Shown here piece after piece: positions 50,686-63,274 of a DNA stretch of 64,000 bases. The stretch is from Latrodectus hesperus. Lineage: Eukaryota > Arthropoda > Arachnida > Araneae > Theridiidae. The translations under genes were made by a program, and so were the position numbers. Positions within the stretch are counted from its first letter, which is position 1. The number at the start of each line of letters is the position of its first letter. Under the pieces are notes generated by a model. The model made no database searches. It saw nothing but the letters and a program-made list of their open reading frames with translations, and was not told where the DNA came from. Where the stretch lies: positions 54,444,958-54,508,957 of the forward strand of contig CM075853.1 of NCBI GenBank assembly GCA_037975125.1, read 5' to 3'.

Positions 50686-51476
50686 GTAACTGCAAATCGC
50701 GGTTTTCATGTTATTTATGTCAAAGAGAGGGAGTCAAAAGGCGGCATCATTGCTCTTTGCATTTTCCGAGAACTGAGGAGTTACCACCTGCACAAAGTGA
50801 AAGCGTTAACCGACCCTTATCAGCCCCCCGTGAAGAGTCTTCACTTTCCCCACTTGCCCCGATCTTCCCTTCTAACCAAAACAACCCAGTTCTTTCTACT
50901 CGAGTCGTAAATCTGTCAAAAACTGTTTTGCTTAGTACGGTAAACTGCTTGCTAAGAGATCATGGAGGAAATTTTTACAGAGCGCGTGCGATTTTAGATC
51001 AAGGCTCAATGAATAATTATATAACGACTGATTGTGCAAATAGTTTAGGCTTAAAGCGAAATAAAACAAATTTGACAGTTTGTGGTATAGGTGATACATG
51101 CACAACAATTAAATCGGTTGCTAAAACTACAATTTCTAATTTAGAGGGAAATTTTAAAAAAGAGTTAGAATTTTTAGTTGTTTCTAAAATTACTGATTTC
51201 ATGCCGTCAAAGATGCTTAAAGTTAATATAACAGAGTTAAAACACGTAAAATTAGCAGATGAAAACTTCAATAAACCAGGATGTATAGATTTACTTTTAG
51301 GCGCTGAAATATTTTACGAATTATTACGTCCAGATCAGATTTTTCCTGTAAATAGTGATTTGGTTCTTCAAAATACCGTTTTTGGTTATGTAGTTAGTGG
51401 AAGCTTACCCACTGCAATGGGGGAAAAGTACATTGCGGATTTATTAAAGATAATACTGCTTTACATGAAGCAATAG
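50648..51476 (+). pseudogene. BEL/Pao zinc knuckle and protease segment
   Basis: This frame is open from the A7 run. It has the CCHC knuckle near 50660-50700, a proline-rich linker, and a retropepsin-like domain with AILDQGSMNNYIT (active-site Asp in the D-Q-G position, as D-S-G in other Pao proteases) followed by LGLKRNK and LLLGAEIF. It ends at 51476 after leaving the true frame in a G5A4 run (51419-51427). Confidence 0.82.
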
Positions 51477-52180
51477 AGAGATTTTGGGAGATAGAAAATG
51501 TTGAAACTAAAATTTCTAAAAATAAAGAAGCAATAATATGTGAAGAACATTTCAAAACAAATGTTAAGAGAGACAGTACAGGGAGATATATAGTTAAAAT
51601 GCCATTAAAAGAAGACCCAATGTGTTTAGGTAAATCAAAAGAAATTGCATTAAAAAAATTAAATTCATTATGGAATCGTTTTTTAAGAGAGCCTGAATAT
51701 TTAAAATTATATAAGGAATTTTTAAGCGAGTATGAGAAATTGGGTCACATGACAGAAATTCCAGATTGTAAGGAAGAAGTAGGAACGTATTATATACCCC
51801 ATTTAGGTATTTATCGCCCTGATAAAAGTTCTACAAAACTTCGCGTAGTATTTAACGCATCTTCTCAAACAACTTTAGGAAATTCACTTAATTCCTTACA
51901 ATTTAATGGTGGTACTTTACAACAGGATCTTTTTTCAATAATGATGAGGTTTCGTAAACATATTTATGCCTTTGTAGCAGATATTAAACAAATGTATAGA
52001 ATGGTTTTAATTGATCCTAATCAAACTAAACTTTTGAGAATTCTTTGGAGAGAGGGAGTGAATGAACCAGTTAAAACTTATGAGCTCAAAACAGTTACGT
52101 ATGGCACAGTTAGTGCACCATACCTTGCAACTAGAGTGCTTTTTCAGCTATCAACAGATGAAAAAGAGAAGTACCCCTAG
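51428..52180 (+). pseudogene. BEL/Pao reverse transcriptase, N-terminal part
   Basis: After the G5A4 run the third frame reads HCGFIKDNTALHEAIERFWE, the linker typical of Pao elements, then RT blocks LRVVFNASSQT, FVADIKQMYRMV (first catalytic Asp) and TVSAPYLATR. It ends in a stop created at a C4 run (52174-52177), where one base appears to be missing just before the YMDD block. Confidence 0.85.
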
Positions 52181-54759
52181 CATCACCCGTCTTAGAGAGC
52201 GACTTCTACATGGACGATGTGCTTAGTGGTGCTGCCACTATAACTGAAACCAAACAGCTTCAAACTGAACTGGAGTATATCCTAAGGAGTGGAGGAATGA
52301 CGCTACACAAGTGGTGTAGTAATCATTCGGAATTGAAGACAGGCTCTGATAATGAGTACAATTTCCAGGAAGAGACAAAGGCGTTAGGAGTTCTGTGGAG
52401 ACACAGCACAGATCATTTCACCTTTCAAATACATCTTGAGAGTGCAAATCCCCCAACGAAAAGATCAGTGCTTTCTACAATTGCAAGAACTTTTGATCCC
52501 CTTGGCCTCTTGGGTCCAGTGATAACTAAAGCCAAGATTTTCATGCAAAAACTTTGGTGTTTAAATCTAGAGTGGAATGATGCCCTTCCTGCAATGGAAG
52601 CACAGCAATGGCAGAACTTTATTGAAACTTTGCCAACGATCAACAATGTTAAATTTAAACGATGCATATTGATAGACAAATCAATGCACATTGAGCTCCA
52701 TGGATTTGCGGATGCATCTGAGTCTGCGTATGGATGTGTCATCTATTACAAATCAACATCTGAGGCTGGAGATTCTGAAGTGACTTTGGTTTGTAGCAAA
52801 TCACGAGTGGCACCCCTTAAGAGAGTTACAATCCCGAGGTTGGAACTGTGTGCAGCAGTTCTCTTAGCGAAGCTGATTACAAAAGTTAAAGATGCCTTAC
52901 AGCTTAAGGAATGCAGTAAGAACATCTATTTGTGGAGTGATTCCATGATAACTCTTTCGTGGATCCGGAAGGAGCCTTACCTGCTGAAGACGTTTGTTGC
53001 CAACCGAGTTGCTTTAATACAGGACTTGACAGAGATTCATCAGTGGCGCCACGTGTCATCGAGGGACAATCCTGCTGACCTTATCTCGAGAGGAATGGAA
53101 CCTAATAGACTTATTGAAAGTGAACTTTGGTTTAACGGCCCAAGTTTCCTAGCTGAAGAAGACTATCCCAACCGAGAAATTCCTGCATTAGTGATACAAG
53201 ATGAGTTTACCTCTGAACTGAGAAATATGCCTCAAAATGACTCATCTGTGTTGACTTTAAATTCTAATTCCTTTATTTCTGACTTACTCAACATTAGTAA
53301 TAATTATACTAAAATTTTGCATGTTGTAAGTTATATTTTCAGATGCCTATACAACTTAAAGAGCTCTTCTAAAAGGAGGATAGGAGAATTGTCAACTGAA
53401 GAAATCAAGGTAGCAGAAAAATTCTTAGTAAAAGAGGTTCAGAGACTAGAATTCCCATACGAAATGAAATGTTTAGGTCAACAAAAACCAGTACCTGATA
53501 AAAGCAAGATAAAATGTTCATGCCCCTTTTTAGATCAGGATGGATTATTAAGAGTAAATGGTAGGATAAAAAATGCTAGTATAAATTTCAATAGTAAATT
53601 TCCTATTATTCTTCCAAAGGGCCATAAGCTCACAAAAATCATTATAGAAATGTATCATAAGCGATATTTTCATTTAGGGCCAACTGCTTTGCTGAATTAT
53701 GTCAGACAAAAATTTTGGCCTATACAAGGTAAAACAACGTGTCGAAAAATTGTGCATGATTGTATTACATGTTTTAAAGTTAAACCTATAGGAGTTGAGC
53801 AATTAATGGGTGATTTGCCTAAAGAGAGAGTTACTCCAAATTTCCCATTTAATTGCTCAGGTGTTGATTTCTGTGGACCATTTAATATTAAATATAAACA
53901 TCAAAGAAAAGGTGTCTTGCACAAAGTATATGTATGTATTTTTATATGTTTGGTTACCAAAGCCATTCATCTTGAAATGGTAACAGATTTAACATCAGAA
54001 GCTTTCATTGCCTGTTTAAAGAGATTTGTTGCTCGTAGAGGCATATGTTCAAAACTATATTCCGATAATGCAACAAATTTTATAGGTGCAAATAAAGAAT
54101 TGTCCAGACTGCACCATTTAATTTTAAAACCAGATGAGAAACTTGCAAATTATCTTTCAACAGAGGGAATTGATTGGCATTTTCTTCCTCCTAAAGCCCC
54201 CAACTTTGGTGGTTTGTGGGAGAGTGGTGTGAAAATATTTAAATTTCATTTTACTAGAGTGTGTTTCAATGCTAAACTTAATTATGAAGAGTTTTTAACT
54301 GTCATTACTCAGATAGAGGGTATTCTTAACTCCAGACCGCTTGTACCTCTGTCCTCAGATACTGATGTGTATGATGTATTAACACCTGCTCACTTCCTAA
54401 TTGGTAGACCTTTAAATGCTATTGTTGAACCTAATTTAATTGACATTAATGAAAATAAATTGGGTAACTGGAAGAAATTAACAAAAATTATTCAAATTTT
54501 TTGGAAGAAATGGCACATCCAATATCTTAACAATTTACAACAGAGGTCCAAATGGAGAATTGAGAAAGAAAATGTTAAAATCAATGAGATAGTGCTCATC
54601 AAAGATGAAAATCTACCTCCTCAAAAATGGTCATTAGGTAGAATAGTGCAACTCTATCTGGGCGATGACAAACGGGTCAGAGTTGTTAAAATAAAAACTT
54701 CTTCAGGAATTTTCAAAAGACCCATTTCAAAAATTTGTATTTTACCTATTAGTACATAA
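52181..54759 (+). CDS. BEL/Pao RT C-terminus, RNase H and integrase
   Basis: The frame resumes with FYMDDVLSG (catalytic RT Asp pair). Counted from the M of MDD at 52210: RNase H residues D168 (FADASESAYG), E212, D244 (LWSD) and D290 (NPADLISRG); integrase zinc motif H483, H488, C518, C521; integrase core D553 (GVDFCGPF), D619 (YSDNATNF) and E671 (GGLWESGVK). All catalytic residues are present over 849 codons with no further break. A normal stop follows at 54757-54759. Confidence 0.9.
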
Positions 54760-54916
54760 TTGTTATTATATTTTATGTATTACCTTTAATAATTTGTGTT
54801 TATATTAATTTTTGGGTTTTTGTGTTTATATAATGTTTATATTAATAATGTGTGTAAGTTTTTTAAATTATTTATATGTTCATTGGTTGAATGTAACATT
54901 GCAACGTGGGGCGGAA
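54760..54916 (+). other. 3' untranslated part and polypurine tract of BEL/Pao
   Basis: 157 bp of AT-rich DNA ending in GTGGGGCGGAA (54906-54916), a polypurine tract lying directly against TGTTCCG of the 3' LTR. This contact fixes the true LTR start at 54917. Confidence 0.75.
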
Positions 54917-55133
54917 TGTTCCGTACCCATAACCGCTGTGAGAGCAGCGCCATCTTTGTTTATGGAAAAACATACACACACTGAAAAAAACTGTGCGTCC
55001 ACGAGTCGAGCTACGGCCTTGGAGGAAGGCAGTTGTAAAATGAGAGAGGTGAAGCTACGAAAAATAAAGAGTTTTTGTTTTGTTTAAGTTTTACAGTCCA
55101 CTTATTTATATATCAGAGCTACACACTAAAACA
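54917..55133 (+). repeat. 3' LTR of the BEL/Pao element
   Basis: 217 bp starting TGTTCCGTACCC and ending AAAACA, followed by the TTATG duplication. It differs from the 5' LTR at four positions plus the 8-nt terminal difference. Confidence 0.92.
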
Positions 55134-55138
55134 TTATG

Positions 55139-55791
55139 CATGATTAATAGTAAACAAATCACAAAAATTAATAATTTATTTATACCCTAGTTTATTTACC
55201 AAAGAAGAGAAATTCCAATTTAATAAACGTTCTTTATTTAAGCCATAAATTATATTTACACTATTTCACTCATAAGAAATACTTTACGCAAACTTTAAGA
55301 ATAGTAAATTTTAAGCATAGACTTTTTATTAAGAAAATTACGAATATTTAAATGATAATTATTTAAAAAATTTATAATAGAAAAGACCCAATTAGTTGTC
55401 TTTGTTGTTGTTAATCCTATTGATTTGTTTGAGTTAGACCAGCTCCGTGAAACCTAAATCATTATGGTCTAAGTTGAGCGTTATGCAGCTATTATTCATC
55501 ATAAGATATGGAACACCCTAACATAAATAACTTTCTGGAAAATTGAACTTCTTTACTTTCCAAACAGAAGATCTTCTGTCTGGCTTCCTGATTAGAGGAA
55601 CATATCTTTCATTTGGTTTTATTGCCATATAATTTCACTGCATGGACAAATTCAACGTGTTTCCACTGAATGTTCATGAATTATTCAATATGTTTCCGTT
55701 CGCTATTATTTAACCTGGAGTGCCTTCGACTGAGTCACATATTAAGCCCATTAACTCCAAGTAAAGTAAAGGAAAAAAATTTTCAAACATG
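55139..55791. other. Spacer, nothing recognised
   Basis: AT-rich DNA between the BEL/Pao element and the hAT-like MITE. Confidence 0.5.
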
Positions 55792-55799
55792 CCATACAG

Positions 55800-56283
55800 C
55801 AAGACTTCCCAACCTTTTTAGCTGGCGGACCCCTGTCAATCAAGCGCACAGTAACTAGTAAAATTCAGCTCATAGCCCATCGGAATTGAAAACTCCATAA
55901 TGAAAGTGCCATTTTTTTAAATAACTCCACGACGAATCAAGAGCCTTTGATTTAATGACGAATGGAAGCAACTTTAAAGTAACTACGTTTCCATTAGTCT
56001 AAATTCCCACACTGTATATTTAGATACTTGCTGTTGGATATACTCACACCGTTCAACACACTAGGCAGGCCATATTTCTAATTGAGTGAAGGGAATACTG
56101 CAAAGAAAAACATTCGCTGGATAAAATTTTAATTTTCAGAAAAAATATCAATACAAACAGAATTTAATTAATTATTAAGTTATAGAAAATACAAACAAAT
56201 ATCTACAAAAGTTATAGTCCGGACCTATACAAAGAGCCGGTGGACCCCTAAGGGGTCCCTTGACCACACGTTGGGAAGCCCTG
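55800..56283. mobile_element. hAT-like MITE, 484 bp
   Basis: The ends read CAAGACTTCCCAACC and, from the other side, CAGGGCTTCCCAACG, followed on both sides by GG(A)CCCC-rich sequence typical of hAT-family non-autonomous elements. Flanks CCATACAG (55792-55799) and CCATAGAG (56284-56291) match at 7 of 8 positions. There is no coding capacity. Confidence 0.85.
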
Positions 56284-56291
56284 CCATAGAG

Positions 56292-57558
56292 GTTTCTTCT
56301 TTGCTGTTCATAGGAACATAAATAAATCATGCCTTTAATAGATGACTCTGAACACTTAGTTAATTTACCCATCTATACATTTTTTTAATCTGTTGATACA
56401 TAAGATTTATTTCTTATAAAATCCATGAATCCAAATTTTTCTGGGAGTTTTTTAACTTGTGTTTTTAATTCAAGCCCATAAATTGGATATCTAGGTACCT
56501 GATTGTTTTAAATGAACTTACAAAAATATTATTTTTTGTTAAAATTGTTTCAGATATTTTTTCTTTATTTCATTACGTTGATTTTAAAAGTATCTGCAAT
56601 TATGTCTGACCCTTTCTAAAATTATAAAAATAATTGTATTTCATATAAAAAATGTATAAACTGTTTTTGTAAGATAAATAAATAATTTTTTTAGCAAAAT
56701 ATTTTTGGTTGCAGTTACTGAACTGATATTTTTCCTGTGTAATTTATACTTTAATGGTATAAATTTTTAAGAAAAGGAAAAAAAATTAGAAATGATAATT
56801 CAACTTATATAGTCAGGTTAAGTTTCATTTATGCTTAAAAAATCTCAATAGTTATCCAAAGTTGTTAATAAGAAAAATCTATTGCTTCAAGAAAACAGAT
56901 TTATATCTTTAAATTACATTCTTATACCCCTTTTAAATTTTCAGTTTCATAAGAATTTCGAATAATTCTTTCAATTATGCTGAATTTATTCAGAAGCAAA
57001 ACATCACTATTCTAAATTTTTTTCAGAAAATTGGTAAACCATGTCTTTTGATTTGAATCCATTACAAAGCTATAATTGACAATTATTTTGGAATATGACA
57101 GACATTTTGTGAACTACCTTTAGCTATAGACAAGTCTTGTAATAACTTCTATTCCATTATACAAAAAGTTTTATACATTTAAATCTTCCGCTAAACCCAT
57201 AAAAATAAATCAATACATTACACATTATATAATTTTCATAGTCAAGCTATATGAATAGTTTACTCAAAGCAAGGAGTTTGAAAACTGATGTTTAAATAGT
57301 GTAAAGAAATTTATCATTTGCGATCTTATATGTGAATGAAGATCAGTTTGAATATCAACTAAATGTCTTGCAGCACATTTTTTACTAAAGTCTGGTGTTT
57401 GACTTCGCCAGAAAATAGAGTTCTATTATGTAGTAACCTGGAAGTCTCGAATACAAATTTCCTGAAAAAGCATCACTGATTCACATATCATTTTATCAAC
57501 ACACAGATTTGGTTTTTAAAGATATTAAATGCACCATCACGGGTGGAAAATCTATTCA
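56292..57558. other. Spacer between MITE and mariner
   Basis: AT-rich DNA with no recognised gene. Around 57040-57150 some scraps on the minus strand might be old transposon protein, but nothing can be named. Confidence 0.45.
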
Positions 57559-57560
57559 TA

Positions 57561-58850
57561 CGAGGGTCACTCTGAAATTTTTGAGATACAACTAGGTTTT
57601 TAAAGTTATACTTACAAAGTTTTAGGTGTGTTCAAAGTAGTCTCCTCCAGCATCATTGCACTTTTGTAGACGAAGTTTCCACAGATTAAATGCCTCAATC
57701 CATTCATTTCTTCGAATAGATGAAAAAAATGCATTTATAGCAACATCAATCTCTTTTTCTAAATGAAAACGACGTTTACGTAAGTTCTTTTTTAGATTAA
57801 AGACTAACCAAAAGTCGCACATAGCTAGATCAGGTGAATACGGCGGATGTTCGATCACTTTAATTTGCTTTTGTTTAAAAAACTCAACTGTTAATCCGGC
57901 TGTATGTGAAGATGCATTGTCATGGTGAAGCATTAGTCCCCTAACATTCAGTTCTCGTAGAATTTCTGGAAGAAATTTAGTGGTATACCAGTTTACTGTT
58001 ACTGTCTTCTGTTCTTCAAACTTGATGGCTTTGATCAATCCCGTACTTCTGAAGAAAACGGCATACATCACTTTTTTCAGTGCGCGTTGTTTTTTCGCCA
58101 TTGTCGGCATGGGATCATCTTCAAAGACCCATACTTTGCTTTCTTGACGTGTTGAAACGTCAAAAAACGGTATGTACGTTTCATCACCTGTTACAATTTT
58201 AGAAATGTTGCGGTGGCCACCATCATTCAGCATATTAAGAGTTTCTTTACTGATTCTGACACTCTCCTCTTTTTGATGCTCAGTTAGATTATGGGGAACT
58301 CAACGGCAAACTACTTTTTTCATATGTAATTCTTTTTTTACGTTCAATGTAATTCTTCATGAATGATTTTGTGCATGGCTGTGGATCCAATGTTAAGTTC
58401 CTTCTGTATCATTTGATAGGTACAGCGATTATTATCCATTAAATTTTTCGTATGGCAGATACATAATCCGGGATTACTGCCGACGGCAGTCTTCCTGTGT
58501 GTTTTTCATCCCGAAGAAAATTGCGACCTTTTCTAAATTCTATAAACCATCTGAATACAGTAGCACGAGCTGGAGATTCATCACCAAATGCTTATTGCAA
58601 CCATTGAACGCACACATTCTTCTTGATTTAATCCTGCTTTGAAATTGCAGAAAATCATAACGCGAAAATGTTTTCGCGTCAACTCCATTTTCTCTTCTGT
58701 TTAAAATTTATTCCATGCTAAACAAGTTGAAGTAAGTCAGTAAAAAATCCTCTTCTGTGTTAAAATACTTTGTACTTTAAAGTTAAACCGTTATTTTTAT
58801 TTTGTAAATTCTCGTCTGCGCGTATCTCAAAAATTTCAGAGTAACCCTCG
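57561..58850 (-). mobile_element. mariner transposon, DD34D type
   Basis: 1290 bp between TA dinucleotides (57559-57560, 58851-58852). Terminal inverted repeats are 29 bp with one mismatch, starting CGAGGGT[C/T]ACTCTGAAAT. The size, ends and transposase are those of canonical mariner elements. Confidence 0.95.
57622..58688 (-). pseudogene. Broken mariner transposase (DD34D)
   Basis: It begins at the ATG of 58688 with MELTRKHFRVMIF, the typical mariner N-terminus. The helix-turn-helix half is interrupted by stops and shifts. From 58233 to 57622 one open frame of 203 codons holds the full catalytic core: first Asp in VTGDETYI, second in LHHDNASSH and third in LAMCDFW with 34 residues between the second and third. 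The last residues match the family's usual C-terminus. It is inactive because the N-terminal half is damaged. Confidence 0.92.
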
Positions 58851-58852
58851 TA

Positions 58853-60332
58853 TGGGGAAACAACGAATCTCTAAAATTTTAGATTTAGCTATGCTAGTTT
58901 AAGTCTTTTCCTTTAGCCACTGTTTAGACCCGTTAAAAATCATGTCTGAGCAGTTTCTTGGTGCATCATGTCATAGATTTAACAAAACAAAGCTCTAATT
59001 TCTGTTTTTGTAGTAATCAGATCTTCTCCAAAACCACTTCTTCCATACCTGTTGTTATGGCAAACCTTTTTTGATCTATATGAAACTTGGAAGCCAAAAA
59101 GAAAGAATTCCTTTTCGCACAGCTGCTAATTGAAGCTCACAAATAGAAAGCATTTTCAATGTTGGATTTGCTAACAACCAGATCCAAAGTAAATTGGATA
59201 AGACAGTCTGTCACATGTGATGATCCTAAACTTCCTTTCTGATCATTTATTAAAAAAAATGCTCAACATGCATTAGTACTGCTTTCTTTGTATCTCCATT
59301 CGCATTACGGTGAAGCAAATGTCATTTCTTCAATATCACTACAGGGCTCAATTATTTGGTACATAATAATTGCTAGAACAGTTTTACATGTTGGAATCTT
59401 TTCTAGAGAATAGGCTTAACAGCTCCATTTCTATTATGAAGATTTACTTACGGTTTTAAAACTTTATTTGCATGCATAGTATTATTTTCCATTTTACAAA
59501 TTATTGCAGGAACAATATTTTAATTTTTGAGAGCTTGTTTGCATTCATATTTTAAGTATTCGTTTTTGATGAAACATTTTTGAGTGATTGTGTGAAATCA
59601 TTTGCTGACAGTTTCTCTATTTTTTTTCAAATCAATGATAAAACAAAGATAAAACAGGGTTTATCATGATGAATGATCATAACTAAGTCACAATTAAGGA
59701 AAAAAAAACATATAAAAGGACTATTTTGCAGTACTATTACATCTGTTACCATTTAATGGATGGACTTACAGCTGGAGGCTGTTTCATGACATTTTGAATA
59801 TTCGGCACATATTGCTTTTAAGGAGAGATTTTCATTGATAGTGAGTCAATCTTACATTTTGCGAAGGAAGAAATAAAATTTCTCAAGTACCTACTTTGGC
59901 AAATGTACATATAGAAAGAAAAATTTGAAACCCAATTTTCCGTTGTTGAAAATGGTTGATATCGAGCTCAAAACTTTTAACTTCGAAATTTCATTCATTA
60001 GACCAGGATGAAACTATAATATCTATCATGTGAAATTATGCTATATATATTCAAACAGAAACATAAATTATAATATTTTCCATATTAACAGGCTTTGCAT
60101 CAGCACTTTTGAAACGCTCTCTACTTTACGGTTATTATAAAAATATAACTTCTGTATGTGATTAAAATAGGTAAAATAATTTCCTGAAAATTTGCTTTCA
60201 GATATATAAGAAACTATAATCACAGAAATAATTTCCTTTATCCCGTGCATTCTTTTTTTCAAACTTAATGCAAACTCTTTTTAGAATTATTAATTTCACA
60301 TAGAATTGTCTTTAAGAATTAGTTAGCAATTT
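58853..60332. other. Spacer, possible old transposon scraps
   Basis: About 1.5 kb. The part 58950-59350 is less AT-rich than its surroundings and may be degraded transposon DNA, but no protein motif could be read with confidence. Confidence 0.4.
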
Positions 60333-61829
60333 CACTCGTGTTCATAAATTAAGGATAGCGCAAGTTCAGACAAAAAAAGGGACAGAAGCAAAACAAATGT
60401 GACTTATTTGTTAAGTCTATTTATTAAACAAAAAGTAAAGAGCAAAAAAGATGCTAAATGTTTGACATCATTAATAAAAAATTGTGATTTTTATTCCCTG
60501 GAGCAAATTTAAAAAAAGAACCCATTTACAAAAACCAAGATAACATGGTTGGTATAATGGTTAATACATAGTATACCCCAGACGGTGCAATACTTACAAC
60601 TCCTAGACATGCTGAGTATCAAATTATCAATCAGATCTTGGGAAATGTTACACCACTCATCAAGCAATCTACTCCGAAATTCCGGTAGACATGTGGGAGA
60701 GATTTGATGGGATGCAATTCATCGGCTAAGCATGTCCCACACATGCTCTATTGGATTCATATCCAGTGAATATGCTGGCCTGTCCATACGGGTGATATCC
60801 TCCGATTGAAGGCATTCGTCTACAATGTTTTCACGGTGAGGACGGGCGTTGTCATCCATAAACAGAAATTCTGCACCCATGGCACCCCGAAACAAACGTA
60901 CATGTTGTTCCAGAACGACATCCGATAGATGTGGCCTGTCATGGTTACATTCTGAACATACAGATTTGTTCTAGAACTCAGAATAATTCCTCCTCAAACG
61001 AGCGATCCTGCACCACCGTAACGGTGTCGTTAAAAGGTGTTCTCTTGATGGTAACGGGTGCCTGGCCCTCTCCATAGGAAAGTCCTTAGAGAATCAGATT
61101 GAAAGCTAAACATGCACTCGGTGGAAAACACCACACAAGACCACTATTGTGGTGTCCATAATGCATGCTCTCTACTCCAAGCTAACAGCAGGCGACAGTG
61201 AGTTGCGATAAGCGGAACACATCTGACAGGCCTACGAGCATATAGAACAATGTGCCCTAATCGTCTGTACACCTGAAACTTGAACTTGAAAAAAAAAAAA
61301 AAACAATAACTGAAGAGACAGGTCTGATGCTGTGCTCCATCTGTTCCTTTTGGCAGTAACTGCCACATACCGGTCCTCATTCGGCGTTGTACTTCGGGGA
61401 CGACCTGTGCTGTAAGGTCTATTCATATTACCATCATCTTGAAACCGTTGCCGAAGCCTGGGGATGACATTCTGGGCGATTCCTAGTTCCTCGGATACTT
61501 CCTGCTGGGTAAGTCCACATTCCAGACGGCTCATAATTCTACTATGTAAAACATCGTCCAAATGCTTCCTTTGTGCCATAACAATGCGGTTATTGCACTG
61601 AAAGGCTTTCAAAGCGCTTGTGAACAATTGCACTTCTTATTAACCTTTCATTATATACCCCTCTCTTACACTCTCCTCATTGCGAAGTACTATCGGCGCC
61701 ATCTGTCGGTTTCTTGTAAATTGAATATGATTTTTCAAGATGTGTGTGATGATTCAACAAGTGACATTTTTATTTTAGAGTTCAAATTCTGTGTGATTCT
61801 GAATTATCCTTAATTTATGGACGGGGGTG
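60333..61829 (-). mobile_element. Tc1-like transposon, about 1.5 kb
   Basis: The ends share the inverted sequence CCATAAATTAAGGATA (TCATAAATTAAGGATA at the left) close to CAC termini. The right end is followed by TA at 61830-61831; the left flank is degraded (TT). The interior holds a complete but broken Tc1 transposase on the minus strand. Confidence 0.85.
60580..61579 (-). pseudogene. Broken Tc1-family transposase (DD34E)
   Basis: It begins MAQRKHLDDVLHSRIMSRLE at 61579 with the paired-like DNA-binding region (VSEELGIAQNVI, GRPRSTTPNEDRY). The frame is lost at an A-run near 61288-61302. Further on come YRRLGHIVLYARRPVRC, LAWSREHALW, then the catalytic core in pieces: FSTECMFSF where F-S-D-E-S-R-F is expected, FMDDNARPH and NPIEHVWD. 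Stops and shifts make it inactive; the first catalytic Asp itself appears changed. Confidence 0.88.
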
Positions 61830-61831
61830 TA

Positions 61832-62879
61832 AATCATAATTATTGATCGAGAAATATGATGCTAGCAAGAATTAATAAAAAGGAAATGTCACCGAAGTAT
61901 CTACTTCAAATTTAAAAGAATAAAAAAATAATTACACGAATTCATTGAATATTATGTAAAAAACTAAAAAATTTTGCAGTGTGATGGATTTCTGTCACTT
62001 CAGATAGCACACTCATAGCTTGCAACTGACGGTTTATACTTGATCTGGCATTAGAATAGTATGCAGATGTTGATAACAAATTTAAAATAGCTGTGTGGCT
62101 GTTGGGTAAGTAGCAAATATTTAGAATAAAAACAATTGTTGGTCCTAAGGCTTAATTTATAATATTTTCTTAGTGTTATTTACTTAATGTATATTTCCCA
62201 CCACAATTAAAATAACCCTCTGCAAAAAGTTTTCTTAATATATATAGTTTCTAAATATGCAGAATGTTACTTAAAACTTCCATGTGGGATCGTTGAATTA
62301 ATATTTTATTAATGACTGATTAAAGATTAATTTAAAAATATACTTTATTATTTATTATTATTATTATGTTGCATTAAAATTCGATTGAGTGGATTACATT
62401 AATTATTTTACTAGACTTGAATGTGAATAAGATTATTTTTTTAAAATTAGGAAATATAAAATATTCAACTGATTTAAGAGAGAGAGAACTCAAAAATTTC
62501 TCAAATTAATGAAAAAGCACATAATTTTCAGCATTTCAATATTTGAATGCCCTTTTCAGAAGAAACTTTTCATGGTTATTTACATTATACGATGACAAAA
62601 ACTGCATACTTAATTATTTAAAAAGGTTTAATTTTCAAACAACAACTGTAATTTTTAAAGGTTAAACAATCAAATATCGGATTAAAGGATTTTGATGAAT
62701 ACGACAGTTCCTTTTTTGGAATATAATATTTATTATCATTTTGTGAGGAAGATAAATTTTTAAAAACACTTGCAACTGTCGTTTCCCATGGGATTTTCTA
62801 AAAATCTCGTTCTATATGAGAGCCTGCATTGCGGCAGAATCCCGCATTTTCGGTGGCTGTATTGGCTATCATTGCAGCC
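61832..62879. other. Upstream region of gene E
   Basis: AT-rich, becoming GC-richer in the last 60 bp before the ATG of gene E. No repeat was recognised and no core promoter element can be called firmly. Confidence 0.5.
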
Positions 62880-63274
62880 ATGAGGATTTTCATTGTCCTG
62901 TCTCTTTTAAGCATAGCATGTAAGTATATATATCTATATAAATTATTATTAATCCATTTCGTACTTTCACGTCCAATTATTTCTTTATTTATATATTTCA
63001 AATGAATTAAATTTTTGAACAAATACAAAAAATAAGTATGTTTTGCTTTTTGTATAATAACACACTGATTTTATAAAACTATATTGAACAAATTCTTCAG
63101 TTTGTACACAAATGAGATCAAATAAACTGACTAACAAGCTTAAGATCATTAAACAAGTGTTTTTAATTTAAGCATTATCTTAAGAAAGAAATTATTTTAG
63201 GGGCTCGAAAAAGGAATCCCATGCAGAATCCGGATCTATATCAAGGAGATATAGCTGGAATGGACCATCTTGGA
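62880..63274 (+). CDS. Gene E: astacin-like metalloprotease, first two exons
   Basis: Exon 1 at 62880-62919 (40 nt, signal peptide starting MRIFIVLSLLSIA) and exon 2 at 63201-63274 (74 nt). Both have exactly the lengths and phases (1,0) of gene D. Exon 2 encodes a pro-region with [12 protein letters not shown], carrying the aspartate switch at D30. Similarity to D is strong in both exons. The mature N-terminus, zinc-site and Met-turn exons must lie beyond 64000. It may be a complete gene cut by the window edge; this cannot be decided here. Confidence 0.82.

Larger units (their letters stand above)
49123..55133 (+). mobile_element. BEL/Pao LTR retrotransposon
   Basis: A 6-kb element with LTRs 49123-49331 and 54917-55133. 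The shared 209 bp differ at four positions. A 5-bp duplication TTATG flanks it (49118-49122 and 55134-55138). The interior codes for Gag, a Pao-type protease, RT, RNase H and integrase on the + strand, split into four frames by three single-base frame changes. Domain types and the [Y]MDD RT with long D-x51-E integrase spacing mark it as BEL/Pao. It lies between genes D and E. Confidence 0.94.
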
